Assembly (NCBI GenBank): GCA_008508345.1
Contig: QNGE01000142.1
Span: 264,063-328,062, forward strand
Source of the DNA: Paragonimus westermani
Lineage: Eukaryota; Platyhelminthes; Trematoda; Plagiorchiida; Troglotrematidae
DNA: 64,000 nucleotides
Direction: 5' to 3'
Shown here: piece after piece, positions 1 through 13,959 of the stretch
Layout of the letters: the number at the start of each line of letters is the position of its first letter
Numbering within the stretch: position 1 is the stretch's first letter
Program-made: the position numbers and the translations under genes
The notes under the pieces: model-generated
What the model was told of the DNA's origin: nothing
Database searches by the model: none
The model's input: only the letters and a program-made list of their open reading frames with translations

Positions 1-3000
1 TCCATTGTACCTGCATACGCAATCCAGCCTGCTGTGTGAGCGCTGTAACATATTATCACACGTTTTATTCAGCCGTGCTTGAAATTTATCCGCCATCGAC
101 AGAACGATGCATTACATGGTCTGCTTCCGTGTTGTGTTCACGCTTTACTGATATTTCCTTTGTTTATTCGCGCTATTCAAAGCTGATAGGCGGCGAGTGT
201 TTGCATGCTCAGGTAAACGTTGCTTATTCCATGCGTGTATCACGAGAGCAGTTGTTACGTGGTGGATAGGTGTGGTTCTCAATTCGAAAACTTGATTCCC
301 AAAACTAATTCACACACCCACGTCTAGTTACCCTCACCGTTTTGTTCTCGTTGCTCAGAGGACAGTTGTCTTTTTCGCAGCTCAACATAAAAAACTTTTT
401 TTGTGAGTTTGGTACCAGGTTTAGCTACTACTGATCATGGAATAACTTATTGATATTTGCTCTGATGATTTACTGGCAAAATGTTGGTTACATTTACACT
501 GACAATACAGAGTAGACCTTTTCTTGCAATCATGCTTGCAAATCTCTAATGCAATATGAAAACACTCGAACCGCATTACGATAATTGGGAAGGTTTGGTA
601 AATCCTTGAGACTCAACAGAGAACGTGAGAACAGTGAATTTTTGTGTTTCTTCAAGTAGTATTAGTTAATGGTTTCTCGAGTTTTCAGTTGATAATTTTT
701 CAAAAATGTGGACGATGGGAAGATGTGAAATGTCAGCAAACAGGTAGTCGATAATACGAGAAGTCAAAATCTTTATACTTTTATTGCTAACTATACAGCA
801 ACAGATTTACCTTCATTTTCTGGAAAAACTCACCTACACGTCAACCAGTGTCATTTGTTTCTTGTGCACTACAGTAAGACAAAATGCGTTTATTTTGCAT
901 TCATCTATCAAATGATGAAAATTCATCTAGCTCGGAATAACTGCGATTTCGGAAACTATGAAAGTTCGGTCTTAATTTTTAATAAATGTTTGCGTGGTCA
1001 AAAGGTATGACTGCAAACTTTCATATCAATCAACAAGAGGATAAATCAATGAGTCAAAATCAAGTGAATCAATTTATATTGTCTGTTTAACTCATGATTT
1101 ATTGAAAGTAAGTGATCACAAACACTGCGTAAGTTTTATTACCAGGTTTTAAAATTGTAGCCGTTTATTCAACTTTGACGACGTTCAGCGAGTAGAAAAT
1201 GTCACAGCGTTGTTAACATGTTTGTAATTTGTAACGGCTTGCTATCGTGCTTTTGTATATCTGTCTACGGATTTTTAGAATAAATTCTGTGGGACAGCTG
1301 ATGGATATGAGTTTAGATCGATTGGAAACGTGAAGACAGCCATTGGCAGCCAATCATATCAGTAACTTATTGTAACAGCTGGTCATCACATGTGCATAGT
1401 TAGGGTCTTGTGGGAGTGACATGGGTGAGTAATTAAGATACTTTAGTGCAGCTTGTCCCTCATATGTGTTCTGGTGGGATATGACATTAAAAACGTCGGA
1501 CAGTATGGTCGTACAGTTGGACAATGTCATCTAGTGTGTACAGATTCTAACAATGAAGTAGCACTGTCTCCTTGATAACTTGTTTACTCTTGTTCACATG
1601 CTAGCTCCAGCTAGTGACATTTGAGGCGTTCGTTTTTATGTGATGGAGACGTGAGTGAGAAGTCGAACGTCTCTGATGTTACCTCATTCAGTTGGTCTCT
1701 CTTGATAGGGGTTTTTCTTAGGCACCATAATTATGTTACTGACCCCACCCTCTGAACAAACTTATTGAGCACCGAGCCGTTTTCTGTTAAAGATGCCAAG
1801 ATTTATAAGCCAAACACCAGATTTGAATGTATGGTAAGTGGTGATCGTGACTGTAAAGCTTCAGGGTGCGACGCTAGTTGCACACGACAGTTTTGTCGTT
1901 GAAGCATCTAGGTCTCACTGACCTACTGAAAGGACTAGCGTAGTGTCTTGACGATAATATTGGGTAACATTTAGTGGCAAACGTGCGTGACTTTCAGTTG
2001 TCGGTGTCGGAAAGCAGTGTTTTCCACAGTCTACCGACCGAGACATTTCAGATAGTTTCGGAGGATTTTCTGAACTGCCAGAAGCTCAACACCTTGTTTA
2101 ATGTTTATGTTGTTAGCATAGAGCAGCACCGATGATTAGATGATGCCGAGCAGTTCAGGAGCAAAACGAATGAATTTCAAAGATCCTAGGATGGAACGTT
2201 AGAGAACATCGCTGTTAGCAAACAACCGGTTTGGTAACCACACATTCTGAGGCACAAATAGCACTAAAGTTATTAAGTGTTTCAGTCTGATAAAGAATTG
2301 CAAGTTTTTTGCTTTGGCCCGTGAGTAATCATCTGACGAGCTTTGTAATACATTGCTAGCCGCCGAAACAACGTTATTTTTCGGTGGTATGTCGTTTCTC
2401 ATCTGCATTCATTTTTGAAATAGATGTGTTTGGACTGTTTCAGGGAATTCGATAAAAAAATTATTGATATTAAATGGTTATGAGGCACTGTTTTGAGTTC
2501 TTACGAATTCTGTGATATGCGTTTTCTGTAAGAAAAGGAATGACAAATCCGTGTCGAGTGACTTTTAAGCGAGGGTAGTATTATTTTGGTTGTGATCGTG
2601 AGAATGAAATTTCGTAACATATGTAAGTTCTCCCCCTAGTGGGTGCAAAATTCACCCTTTATGCGTATTTGTGCGCACGTGCGTGATGATTACTCAGGGA
2701 GGTGACCGTACCTACGTCCTTGTCGGTGAATACACCACAAGTATGAAGCTGCGAGGTGTCGGCCTTGTAATATGCATGTGTGCGTCGTAGAAAAGTGTAC
2801 GGCCCACATAGAGCTTGCGAGCGTTATCACACTGACAACAAATATGTTCTTGTTTCAAGGAAACCGTGGTACGAATACTTCACCTGACAAATCCTTCACG
2901 CAGAAGTTCATTCCGTTCTGATTGGTCCATGTTTTGTTGTAGTCAGACGTCGTGTTCAGTTCACAGGCATCCTTATTATAATAATTTGCAGGAACACGCC

Positions 3001-6000
3001 TCTTACCTGCATCAAAAATTTCACTTGCAGTTCCTCGCTAATAATTAATTGGGCTTTGTATAATGACAAAACGTGGCCATTTGACCTAAGTGAACAATAT
3101 TTATCGCCGCAGACTTGCCCACTTAATAATTTTTGTACGTTAAAATTGCCGCTTGATCTAGATGAAGGATTGTTTGGGAAACATTACGAAAGCTTTATGA
3201 AATAAGCGCACTGTACGTAATAATGCTTCTGTGCACGCATCGAATACCGTAGACCTCAGATGTGGATTACGGTTGAGTATATTTATCTCATTCAGAGCGT
3301 ATCCTGAAAGTGATTACTTCCCTAATAGCAAAGTGCGGCGTCATCAGCATTTCTGAGTCAACTACGGCCTGGAGTGTAAACCATAGCGAACGTAGCTAGT
3401 GGGTGTATTTGGGATCGCACACTTCATACTCTTTGAAGTCCTTCTGGAAGCAGATAAAGAAAAACTAGAGAATTACTTTTTGTCAAACACACCCCAGTTG
3501 GCCCGATCTGCAGTGATGCTGTCATGCAGAATGAGACAAATTGCTGGCCGATACAGAGCTATCTACGGCATTGATTCTTCAGTATCACCCAATGTAAATA
3601 GATTGGGTTTTGTACAACTTCATCTTTCATTGTGATCACGTGAATTTGTTAAATTCCGAGAGTGACTTAGGTTTTTAGTAATTTCGATACAGGTGTTTGC
3701 CTGAATGGCCAAGGTTCACAGAACACAAAGTACGGTTTGAACCAGCAAATTGTTACCTGGAGTCCTCAAGCCTACAGTTTAAGATCAAAATACTCGGAGT
3801 CTTACTCCATGTTACTAGGTGGAACATTCTGGACCGGCTATGATTTTGTTAAATTATCTTAATCATATCTGGCTGTGAGTTGCATTGTTGGAAACTGTAA
3901 GGCGAATTGGAGATTGCAGTGAATCCGCCTCATGATAATGAGTTGGGTCTTTGAGGCATAGGTTGTTCGTTGGTGCTCTTTGATCCTCTTCTGTGGGCCA
4001 TATTGAGCACTGTGCCTCACCTCGTCTGTTGAGTTTTCTTGTAAAGATTTTCAAATTAATAGCGCTGCCTTTTTACAGATCGTCAGTTTGGGTGTTACAT
4101 AGGATAAAGGCTAGAATTTTAGTGCTCGTACAAATATTCTTGTCGCAGCTCACGAAACTTGATAGAGCGACCGACTAAGTTGTCCATATACTGCAATACC
4201 TAGTTGATCGCACGTTCACCCCATGCAGCTAACAACTGTGTACACGCGTTGATATGAGTCCCCGGACTTCTTATATTCAGTCATCTCAATGTTTGGCCCA
4301 AACATATGAAATCTGTCTGCAGACTACACCCGAAGATAGACAGGACTTCGCGGTCAAATGAAGGAAGGTTGATATTTCCTCAGAGTACGGGTGGTTACCA
4401 ACCCCGCGTAGGTACCTGACTTTCGCAAAAGTTTAAGATGTAGCCCATATTTAAAATAATGACATGAATGCACCACTATGCCTGCGTCTGTACCGGTGAA
4501 TCTGGCATCCGAGCATTAGACAAATATAACCAGTTTTTACGTCAGACGTAATCGATGGGCTGAATCCGAGGCCAGAATTTAGACCGCGGATGCGTGTGCG
4601 ATCTAATACTGGATGGTCTCAAGCGGGGTAGACCAACGAGTACGTTACTGAATCCGGTGATAAATCAGATAACCTGTTTTGCGTATGTGTAACTACATGC
4701 GTTTGATAGTTTTAACGGAAGAACATTGGGAAGTTCAAACATTTGAGTGCTTGTCGGCCTACGGATCAAACGTTTGAGCCAGTGTGTGACAAAGATTTTA
4801 TGGAGTTGTGTTTAGTGCACATTGTGAACTACCACATGTTGAAGTTTCCACTTAGTTAAGTGAACGGCCAGGAAGTTTCATCTAATTGGTGGACAAGAAT
4901 CTCAGAGGTTTTGGCATGGCTTGGAATGTGGGTTCACTTGGTACCATAAGTTATGTTATAGCTGAGACACACCTTTACGTAAGTGAGTATTTCAACAAAA
5001 CAACAATGAGTGTATGAACACAAAACCGCTCAGTACATCCGGAAATTTATGACGTGTTTTGGAAGTGGCGCAAGTCAGGAATCCCAGGACCAACTAGAAC
5101 AAATTGGTTGTTCATCGATTTTAGAGCACTGCAATATGCAGTTCCTTGCCGGCGCATGAGAGTTTTATAAAATAGAATGAAATGTTTTCGCGGATTACTT
5201 GGTTTGATTTGGAGGATATGAAGGATCGATTTTGAACATATGGTCTGGATTTCAGCTCAGCCTAATGCCAAAGAACTGTCAATTAAAATTTGAATGAGCA
5301 TGTAGACCAATAATGTGATCTAAGCCCATGGCGATCGAAAAGCTCGCAAAAATTCCTTGCTTGGGCACGAAATCAGATTTGCTAATCAAACAGGGATCAG
5401 GCTGTCCCAGTGACAATAAGCCCATATTGCACTTGCCTGTTAATCCAGAAAGATATATGCATAATTTTCCACAAATTCCGATTAACACAGCTGTGCTTGA
5501 ATTAAGAGCTGGAGTTGAAGTCCTGTCGTCTACGACGTAACAAGGATCACTCAGAAATTAAGGTACATTTCAAAAATCTCCATACCCATATTTGACGGCT
5601 CACTAGCAATCTAATTTTTATTCCGCAGCAATCACATTCGCGTCTATCACCTGTTGGCATTAATACCGACAAAATCAGTTTGCTTACGAGCTTCGCCATG
5701 AAAATGAGGGTGGCATCATGATATACCCGAAAATATATGGGCGAAGTTATTGTGTGAAGAGCGGATCCTGTCAACAAAACGATGGAGATTATTTCAGATT
5801 GAAGTAATCTAAGCAAACCCGAAAATGAAATGAACAAAACATGTCTTATCGATGATCAGGTCATAGACAAATTCAATGTCAGCTTCGCTTGCTACGTACT
5901 ACAATGGTGTTAATACTCATGTCAAGAAGAGAATACCTCTTGACACCTACCACGTTAATTGTGGGCAAGATTTGATAGCCGAAGAGCAAACGTTTGCTTC

Positions 6001-9000
6001 TGAAAAATCCCAAAAACAGCAATTTGAGAATACGCTAGGCCGTTTCGCGAAACGAAACTTTAGGCCAACAATTCCGGAAGAAAATGAGCTGCACTCTCTT
6101 CGTTGACAATAAGTCTTGTGAGTAATCAAACTGAGAAGAGCTTTGGTCAATCAGTTCACCCCAGTTGATTTTCGGTGACCTATTTCAATGGACTTGTACT
6201 ACACACCGTTTGAACAGCAACCCATTTAGACAGACTAGATAATTTTAAGTGTTATCCACAGCGTAATTCATCTTCCTTGAATAATAAGGGTTTAATTTTG
6301 TAATCCAGTGCACAGATAAGTATGAACTGTATTGAAATAAACTATGCCGCATCTTTTCATCATAGGTCCTGGTAATATCGCTGTATTAATTTTGTCTCCG
6401 CGTTCTTAAAATTACTTCTTGTAATATGCAACCCGCTTGCGACTCACTGTATCATTATAGCGAAGGCCTCACCTTAAAAAACTGACTCATAGTTATTATA
6501 TGGTGTTGATTTAAACAAACAATCTTGGTTCACCTCAGTCAATACACTCATTGTGTTAAACGCCACTGAGTCAGACGATATAATACATTACCATTTGTTT
6601 CTTTCAGTCACACGAAGCTCCCTGCTCCTGTTTCTACAATAGGGATTTTTCCGGTGAGTCTCGTGAAGTGTTTTGTTTGCATATGAGAAAATGGACCGCA
6701 GAGGAAACAATACCGATCATCCGAAGACTTGAAAAGTTGATGAAGTTGAGAAATGTAAGGATTTCGGTGGAGTGAGAGAAATCAGCGCAAATGGATGTTA
6801 AATAATTATGTTCAAGGAACTAGTTCATCGTTTCCTGATAGTTGGGCCCATTATTCGTGTTTGAGTTAGTAAGTTAGTCTTATTGACATTTCTATACTGT
6901 GCTATTGGTTTTAACGAAGTGACGGATTGTGATAAAAAATAAATTGTTTAGTTCGAAATAAAGTAGACGTTCAAAAGTTTGCACTCAGAGCATGTGTATT
7001 GGTAGTTCGGACATTCGCACCTTAATACAACTGACAGATATCAAAACCATGCGTTCGTTGTTTAGTTGCGCGCAGGCTCACTAAGTGGAGTAGGGCCGAT
7101 ACAGAACACTTTGTCGGATGGAGGTATACAGTTTTGTAAAAGAACTGTTCTGTAAGTGTACAAACAAGGTGGTAAAAGGAGCAACAAATCGACTAGCTTG
7201 CATGAACAATGTGTTGAATTTCATACTTGTAACTTCAACACAAATCAGTACTTTACAAAACTGTAATCCGACTAGTTATTTTAAAACATGACATAATTTG
7301 CACAGGCGTGATGAACAACCGTACTACTTTTAATATACTGTCAAGCAGCACGACGTGTGACTTATTTAATTTTAGATGTGGGTGTGCGCAATTTACTTAC
7401 CACACCGACATACTGATAGATATACGATCAGTTCACCTCTGAAATCTCAACAGACAGATCGGCTGTTAGGTGTACTTCTGAACATTTCTGTGCCGGTAAC
7501 GTAAACTGTCTTGCTTATTCTTTGTGGTCGCCCATCGTTTAAACATCTTTAGTTAACTTTCTAAAGTTGACGGGAATCATACTGGTTTGCATGGCTGGAT
7601 GGAATCACTTCCTTTAACAGCCCAGAATGTTCATGTAAGAACATCTGGAATTTATGTGAACTTTTATTCCCCTAATTTACTCCAAGAATAGGAGATCTTA
7701 GCGCTCCTCAGCATTAGCCTGAAGTCATACTTGCACTCCAACTGTCTGCGAACTCTTGCTATTATTCTGGGCTGAAAAATAGTTGAATAGTTAACGAAAT
7801 GCTCACGCGGTTGTTTTGGTGATATGGGACTGAATTAAATAAGTCTACTTAAACAAGTACATCCAGGAGCACTGCGACATTTCATCACCTTCTTCTTCAT
7901 TCTGAAACTAAATAGATTCAGACGTTGATTGAAATAAAGTTCTGCTTTGTTTCCTAAATTTTTAAAAGTTTGCAGTGTCACCATATAATGGCACCTGCGC
8001 AGGTGTATAGATATCTTAATAACAGAGAACTTAATTCAAATTATCTGTTCGTGGATCTATAACGGAGTTGTATATTCCCGAAACGGGAGCTTGTGTCTTA
8101 TCGGCGTACTGACTACTAATACGAGAGTGTGAACTTTGCCTGTTTGTTAAATATGACGAAGAAATGCTCGGAACCTTTAATGAAGAGACCCTAAAAGTTA
8201 CAACAGTTCATATTGCTTCAATTTACTAACACCATACGCGATGCTGACAGGGAACGGATTTGGCAGTCGCGAACGTATGCGTTTTGGGGAGAACAAGACA
8301 GCCAGCTCAGGAGTGATTAATTTTGATTTTTACATGTCGATTTACACCTCGGCCATGAAATCCAGGGATATTCCTCTCTATTTTTCTGCATGGACAACAA
8401 ATCGGAAAGTCTTCCACTGAATAGACATAACTGCCTTTAAAATAAAGACGGATCACTAGCTCTGGTTTCAGGCCGCTTGTTGAAACTCTCTCGAGAAAGA
8501 TACGACACTTCAGTTACAAAATAATACTGTCTCAATATACACAGCATTTGCTTTGACAATTGAGAGGAAAAACCGAAATTCTCGTCGTTAAGTCAAGGTT
8601 CATGTTTTGGTGGAAAAATATGAAAGGTGTTTGCTCAAAAAGCTGACGGTTTTCAAATTGTTCCAACAAATTTCCTTATCTCATACCAACGGGAATCAAA
8701 TGATGATTGTAAAGTCACGAATTCTTTTGTATTTCTCAAAACGTTTCAAAGTAAAATCTTACTGTTGTTTTAATGGCGTTCATTAAATGACATTCTTTAT
8801 CATGAACCAAAAGCACGTGACATGATGTCCCAACATACGACGTTTGGTGTATGTCGTTTCATTTTTAGTCACATAGGGGCCTCAGTTGCGAAAGGTCGTC
8901 ATGATGAGTCTATGTATAACGGTTAAATGGGCACATCAGTAAACTGACCGCTGCATAAACCCGAGGCCCTTTGGTGACAAGGGCAAATACTAATTAGAAG

Positions 9001-12000
9001 CAACTGTTTTCTTATTTGCTATGAAATAATGGAGGATCCTATAATAAAGTAAACTGAAGTAGTTCTGGTTAGAATAAAGTGAGCTGATTACTTCTTCAAT
9101 TTGAGGGGTTATTTATATAGGTTGCTGTGTTGACGGAAGATTCAATAAAACAGCAAAAACAAAAAATATTCCCCGCTCGAAAGCTGTATACATAGTTTGA
9201 TCAACATCCTGTCGCGTCGAATTTGTGAACCGTTTTTAGACTAAAACCGCTCAACGGTTGAGTTTTCGCTGACTTGCTAGTTATTAGATAAATTTTGAAT
9301 TCTCCAAACATTGGGTGTAGATTTGTCTGTTTTTCTCCCGTTTCGAAGTGAACCCTTGCCAGCGTGCTAAAGAACAAGCCATCCTTAGCCTTACTTCAGG
9401 TCCAAGTGGCCAACCACGTATTATTTTATGAGTTATTTAGTAATGCAGTGGTGGAGGTACACCGAACCGCGCTTCTCATCTTAAATTTGGTACAACTTCA
9501 TTTAACCTTCTGCGTCGGAATTGAGCGGTAACCTTCTCCAGAGTAGCCGGTAGTGCAAGCTCAGTTTATCGCTTGGTTATGTCAGAAATACTACGAGGCA
9601 GTTCTGTTGATTGGTATCTGGTTTGCCTTGTAGTCCAATCACGTCAGTGTGATAAATTCTCAGTTTGCTCAGACAGTGAGAAAGTTGATAGGGTGTTTTG
9701 CTTACTCCGGTCCACAACGCAATGACTGCATCAACGTTTGATCACAGTTATCGGTTACTGCCTAAGTTTGTCCATGTCACCTTTAGTTGATGTGCATGAA
9801 CCAGCTGTATGGAATTTACGAGAATCAAGCGCAAAATTCCAACCTACTTATATCTGTGGGAAATACACTGTTTGTGTTGATCATGCGGAAAGCCAGCTAA
9901 ACGATGGTTTGTTTACCTGGCGATTGTGAACTGGTACACTGGTTGTTTGAACACCTCGCTATTTTTTTGCTTCAGTGAACAACTTAAATATCCGCGCTTT
10001 TTCATCGGTAAGTCAGATTGTGTCCACAGTGTTTCTAATCACCGGACGCATCATCAAACCATTAAATTTATGCGCTGTGTTTTTATCAATGAAATGTTTT
10101 TTTCAAGATATTTTCATCAAATTTAGTGCAAACCAAGCTGTGCATTTTGCGGGCCATGTACAGTGTGCCTTGAGAATGTCGAAAAACAAGAGCTTAGGTA
10201 AATTTATTTTGCAGTTCGATTGCTCATTACTGCGTGTGGACACTCTAAAAATATCAATATATTTTCCTCTAATCAGACGCACCTTAGCGTGCATCGGCTA
10301 GTTGAATTTTATTAATACACTTTGAATGGTGCGGAAGACCAAAACTTATGGACACAATATCTCATCAGATGTTGTAGTTGATAATTCTCAACAATCAACA
10401 ATGTATAACGTTTGAAAGTAATGAACACATCTTGTTCAAAATCGCTTTCGTTTATTCAGATTCCAGCGGCAAATTTACAGGTGTTTGTTTTTAACTAGTG
10501 AGCTTGTTGCAATTGCAACTTCATTCATTCACATTGCCAGTAATGTTCTGTTTCTAAAAAAATATCTACCTTCAGCGAATTTTTTTCAAAAACTTATTAG
10601 TAAACAATTTTCTCAATTATTGTGAAAGGTAGAATTTTATCTTATTCACCAAGCACATGTTCACTGGCAACACACAAGTGAGAAATGAATAATAATGAAC
10701 GAAAACGACAACACCAGGATATACAAACAAGGCAGAAAATTTGTTTGCAATGCCCTATGCCTGGTTGTCAATGTACTATTAAAGAGTTGGTCAACATTTA
10801 TGATTGCCTTTTAAGTGTGAAACCATGGAAGAATTGTACGCCCGAGTCCTGTTATAAGATAGCGTGTGTCAGTACGCAAATGGATCGATACGGGTCAACT
10901 GATAAAAGGGGACTATTGTGTTTTAGGTTCTTGTCAGTGAACTTCCAGAATATTTCACTGCGAAAAACTTTGACTAAAATAGGCACATACCGGACTGGGC
11001 ATTCTATGAGCATGCCTGAGAGGATGATATCATGTTTACAAACGCAGGAGAAAACTAGTAGCGTAGTGGGAGGGCTTTGTTTAATTTTGGTATGACGTGC
11101 CTAGGAGTGAGAAAATTTCAAATTAGCCAAATAAAGATGTTTTGACGTTCACGTTGAAACTATGGATGTTGAGAAACCAGTGAATATTGTGGTATGACCT
11201 AGTTCTCGACTTGTTTGATAATTGTTCACAAAAAGCAAACCTTCACTATTTAAGCTCACTAGAAATCAAAAGAGTTGTAAATATTGATTGCATTAGATAT
11301 CAAGGGATTTTTATACATCTCGAAATATACATAGTACAACTTCTTGACTACCGACTCAGTATTGATACACAAGCCAATAATTCTGATGTGTAGACACCGA
11401 AATTATCCACAAAGAAAGCACAGTCAAAGCTTCCAAATGTGGTTAATTTTTATTACGGTGTGAGAACTGTGCAGATGCACATCACACAAGACGATTAGTT
11501 AGCCCGTAGGAAAGCAACACAGTTATTTTTCCTGCCAAGGAATAAAGATCTTTTAAAAATTCTCATCATCCTCTACTGACGAAGTAATCTACCAATAGAA
11601 TATGCGAATTTTTGAACTTCATAACACTGTAGACTGCTCAGCCTACGCTGTTCAAATCGAAACTAAAGTCCAAAAGCTTTGAGGGGTTATTCTTGTGCAC
11701 TCATAGTACTAGCATTATAATTAGGTCACCAGATCTGCTACCGCTGTTCCACATCATTAAAGACCCACTGATGAGCACACTGTTGACCAGTCGGGTAAGT
11801 GTTGAAGTAAAAGCAAACCCCTGATATACTTTGAATTCGGCAGTAGAGCACATCATAAGATGGAGAATGTCCCAACCCTCCTTCTGGGTGGTTGCCGGTG
11901 CAGTCGTTAATCTACAGCACAGAGCTTATGAACGTGTGGTATGTTTTTAAGACGGCTAGTGATTAGGATAGTACATCAGCGCAACACTTGACACTAGATT

Positions 12001-13664
12001 ATAACTGTACAATATTGGTAACTGATATGGACAGTAGCGGAGTGCTGCCGAATTCTTTATGAATCTGGTTATGAGCAAATTGACACCTGTTGGAGTGAGT
12101 GCGCTCTGCACGGTAATATTCAGTTGAAGCGCATTTCACGCAATAAACCACAAAATTGTGAGTGCAGAAAGCCTACGTGTGTTTAAAAGCGCATCGGAAT
12201 CGGAAGTCTCCTTCCTGAACAATAATTAAAACCAGTGATTGAAAAAATTATTTTTCATAGCACGCCTCGTGTACAACTCCAGGGCATGCCACTATCAGAA
12301 TTAGGCATCCTGGCAAGTAATCTGAACTTTCAAAGAAAGCGTAGTTTCAGAGAAGAAAATTTGGCGACGCGCCAGACTCACCCGTTTTAACATTGTTTTA
12401 TTGGTGTTCCCCTCAAAGACGGGGTGTGCGAAAACCGCAAAAGATTAGGTAAACTGTGAGAAGCATAGAAACTGTGCTAAGAACCAGTCAGCAGCTGATT
12501 TGTGGACAGCAAACAGTTCTAACTTACTGCTTGTCTCCTCCATCAAAAGTCACCAACGTTTTCTGTATCCAGTAGTTCATATATGTACTTATGCGGTTGT
12601 AGTGTGTGCACAATTCTGAGAAGAACGAAAATGACGGTTCTCGACTCGAGATTTTCGCAAGCTCAAATGGAAATGGTTAGGAACATGCCAGCAATATAAA
12701 AATCTAGAGATAAGACAGAGGAATTAAGCAAAATCACGGAACTCTACACACGAGTGTCCAGGATGTCCGAATACATTCAGAATTTTTCTGAACCCTTGTC
12801 TATCACACATTATAATCTCACGTGTGTGTTACAAGTTTTTGCTGTGACACTGGTAGTCATATCAGCTTTGCGTTGCTCACTGTTTCTACCCATACATCAA
12901 AATCAACTAACCCGATCTTCCAATTTCCCGGCGTTTTAATCTCTGTGCCAACGATCAACTACTTGTTCACAGGTTGCAAAAGCAGAACCACTTTATTTGT
13001 GACTGCTTCAAGCGAATTCCGTCTTCTCTGCCGGATTGGTTGTACTCAGGATATTACATACTGATGCCCACCAAAAGTTAGTATTCTGGATTCGTGAGAA
13101 GCACTTTCGCAACATCCTCTTAAATTTTACCTGTTCAGTTATTTTAGCTATATAAATGCAAGCTTATGATGAATGCTCAGAAGACACAATCAACAAGTAT
13201 TCTATATTAAGCCCACTCATCTAGTATGGAATATCGAGGTTGGAGAGACTCACCAAAATTATCCATGAAGTTGGTTGCAGAGAAATTAGGTAAACGCAAT
13301 AGTTTTGCTTAAATTTTCAATAAGCTAGTTTCTCACAAAATCCTAATTTAGGTCAAGTGCCTATAATCAAAGTTATCCAACAAAATAGCAGACATTTAAC
13401 CTGCGACTTTACGCCAGAATTTATGTGTTCTCAAAAATGAAGAATATTCAGTCAAACTCTTGTAGTGCATAATATGCTGTCCAAAATAAGAACACTGTAA
13501 GATGTGTTTGTTGGCTACCTCGCATGTAAGTTGAGGACGGTATACCTAATTGCCTCACTCAACAGAAGTCTTTTTAACTAACAACCAGTTTCCATTTGAA
13601 AATGAATCTTGCTATTTTCGTCGCGTACGTTTATTTTCAAAACGAAAAATGATTCTTCGCTGAG
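1..13664. other. gene-poor stretch, no recognised gene
   Basis: No open frame here matches a protein family I know. Most frames are 60-110 codons, which is about what I would expect by chance in AT-rich DNA of this length (my own rough estimate from stop-codon frequency). The only frame singled out is the Cys-rich one at 10685-11095, listed separately. I saw no tRNA-like B box with a proper cloverleaf, no long inverted repeat and no long tandem repeat. Short exons of a host gene could be hidden here, but I cannot support any. Confidence 0.6.
10685..11095 (+). CDS. unassigned Cys-rich open frame, possibly spurious
   Basis: A 136-codon frame opens with a true ATG and ends at TGA. I do not recognise the product. 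Residues 1-19 are basic and polar with no signal peptide. Residues 20-61 carry eight cysteines at about 20, 23, 28, 30, 41, 51, 56 and 61, the only notable pattern. The remainder is unremarkable. No membrane segment is visible. I estimate that roughly one frame of this length is expected by chance in 64 kb of this composition, so length alone is not evidence of coding. No neighbouring gene supports it. It could be an exon, a fragment of a mobile element, or noise; noise is the most likely. Confidence 0.15.
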   Translation: MNNNERKRQHQDIQTRQKICLQCPMPGCQCTIKELVNIYDCLLSVKPWKNCTPESCYKIACVSTQMDRYGSTDKRGLLCFRFLSVNFQNISLRKTLTKIGTYRTGHSMSMPERMISCLQTQEKTSSVVGGLCLILV

Positions 13665-13734
13665 ATATTGTGGTGGATTGTCAAGCCGGAGGTGCAAATT
13701 TTCGAACGCTCGGCCGAATAACTCAACGTGGGGG
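13665..13734 (+). repeat. left terminal inverted repeat of MITE
   Basis: This is the left 70-bp arm. It contains the block CGAACGCTCGGCCGAATA and ends in a run of five G. It differs from the reverse complement of the right arm at four positions, which suggests an insertion that is not very old. Confidence 0.88.
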
Positions 13735-13889
13735 AGAGGTACGTTCGAAAACCTGCCGCGATCGGATCAAGGACAACGTGCGCGACAGGGTGAGTCATCT
13801 CTCGATTGGATCGGACCAACGGGCGAGGAAGGGCAGGCGAAATACGACAGACGGCCAGATCGGAGGCGTGGTTTTTCCAACATTTAGAG

Positions 13890-13959
13890 CCCCCACGTTG
13901 AGGTATTCGGCCGAGCGTTCGAAAACTCGCACCTCCGGCCTGACAATCCACCACAATAT
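13890..13959 (-). repeat. right terminal inverted repeat of MITE
   Basis: This is the right 70-bp arm, the near-perfect reverse complement of 13665-13734. It begins with five C and ends CCACCACAATAT. Confidence 0.88.

Larger units (their letters stand above)
13665..13959. mobile_element. foldback MITE, non-autonomous DNA transposon
   Basis: This 295-bp element is bounded by 70-bp terminal inverted repeats (13665-13734 and 13890-13959) that match at 66 of 70 positions. It is clearly richer in G+C than its flanks. The outermost bases read ATATTGTGGTGG on one side and CCACCACAATAT on the other. A TA target duplication (13666-13667 and 13957-13958) or an ATAT duplication would both fit; the symmetry makes this undecidable from one copy. 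The interior of about 155 bp has no transposase. The open frames of 92-111 codons crossing it on both strands are a by-product of the palindrome. The structure is typical of a miniature inverted-repeat transposable element mobilised by a transposase encoded elsewhere. The superfamily is not assigned. Confidence 0.85.

Noticed and set aside
5876..6106. 76-codon frame, with upstream LIDDQVID resembling a PLE GH-x-x-D segment
   Set aside because: No other PLE motif is found before or after it in any frame.
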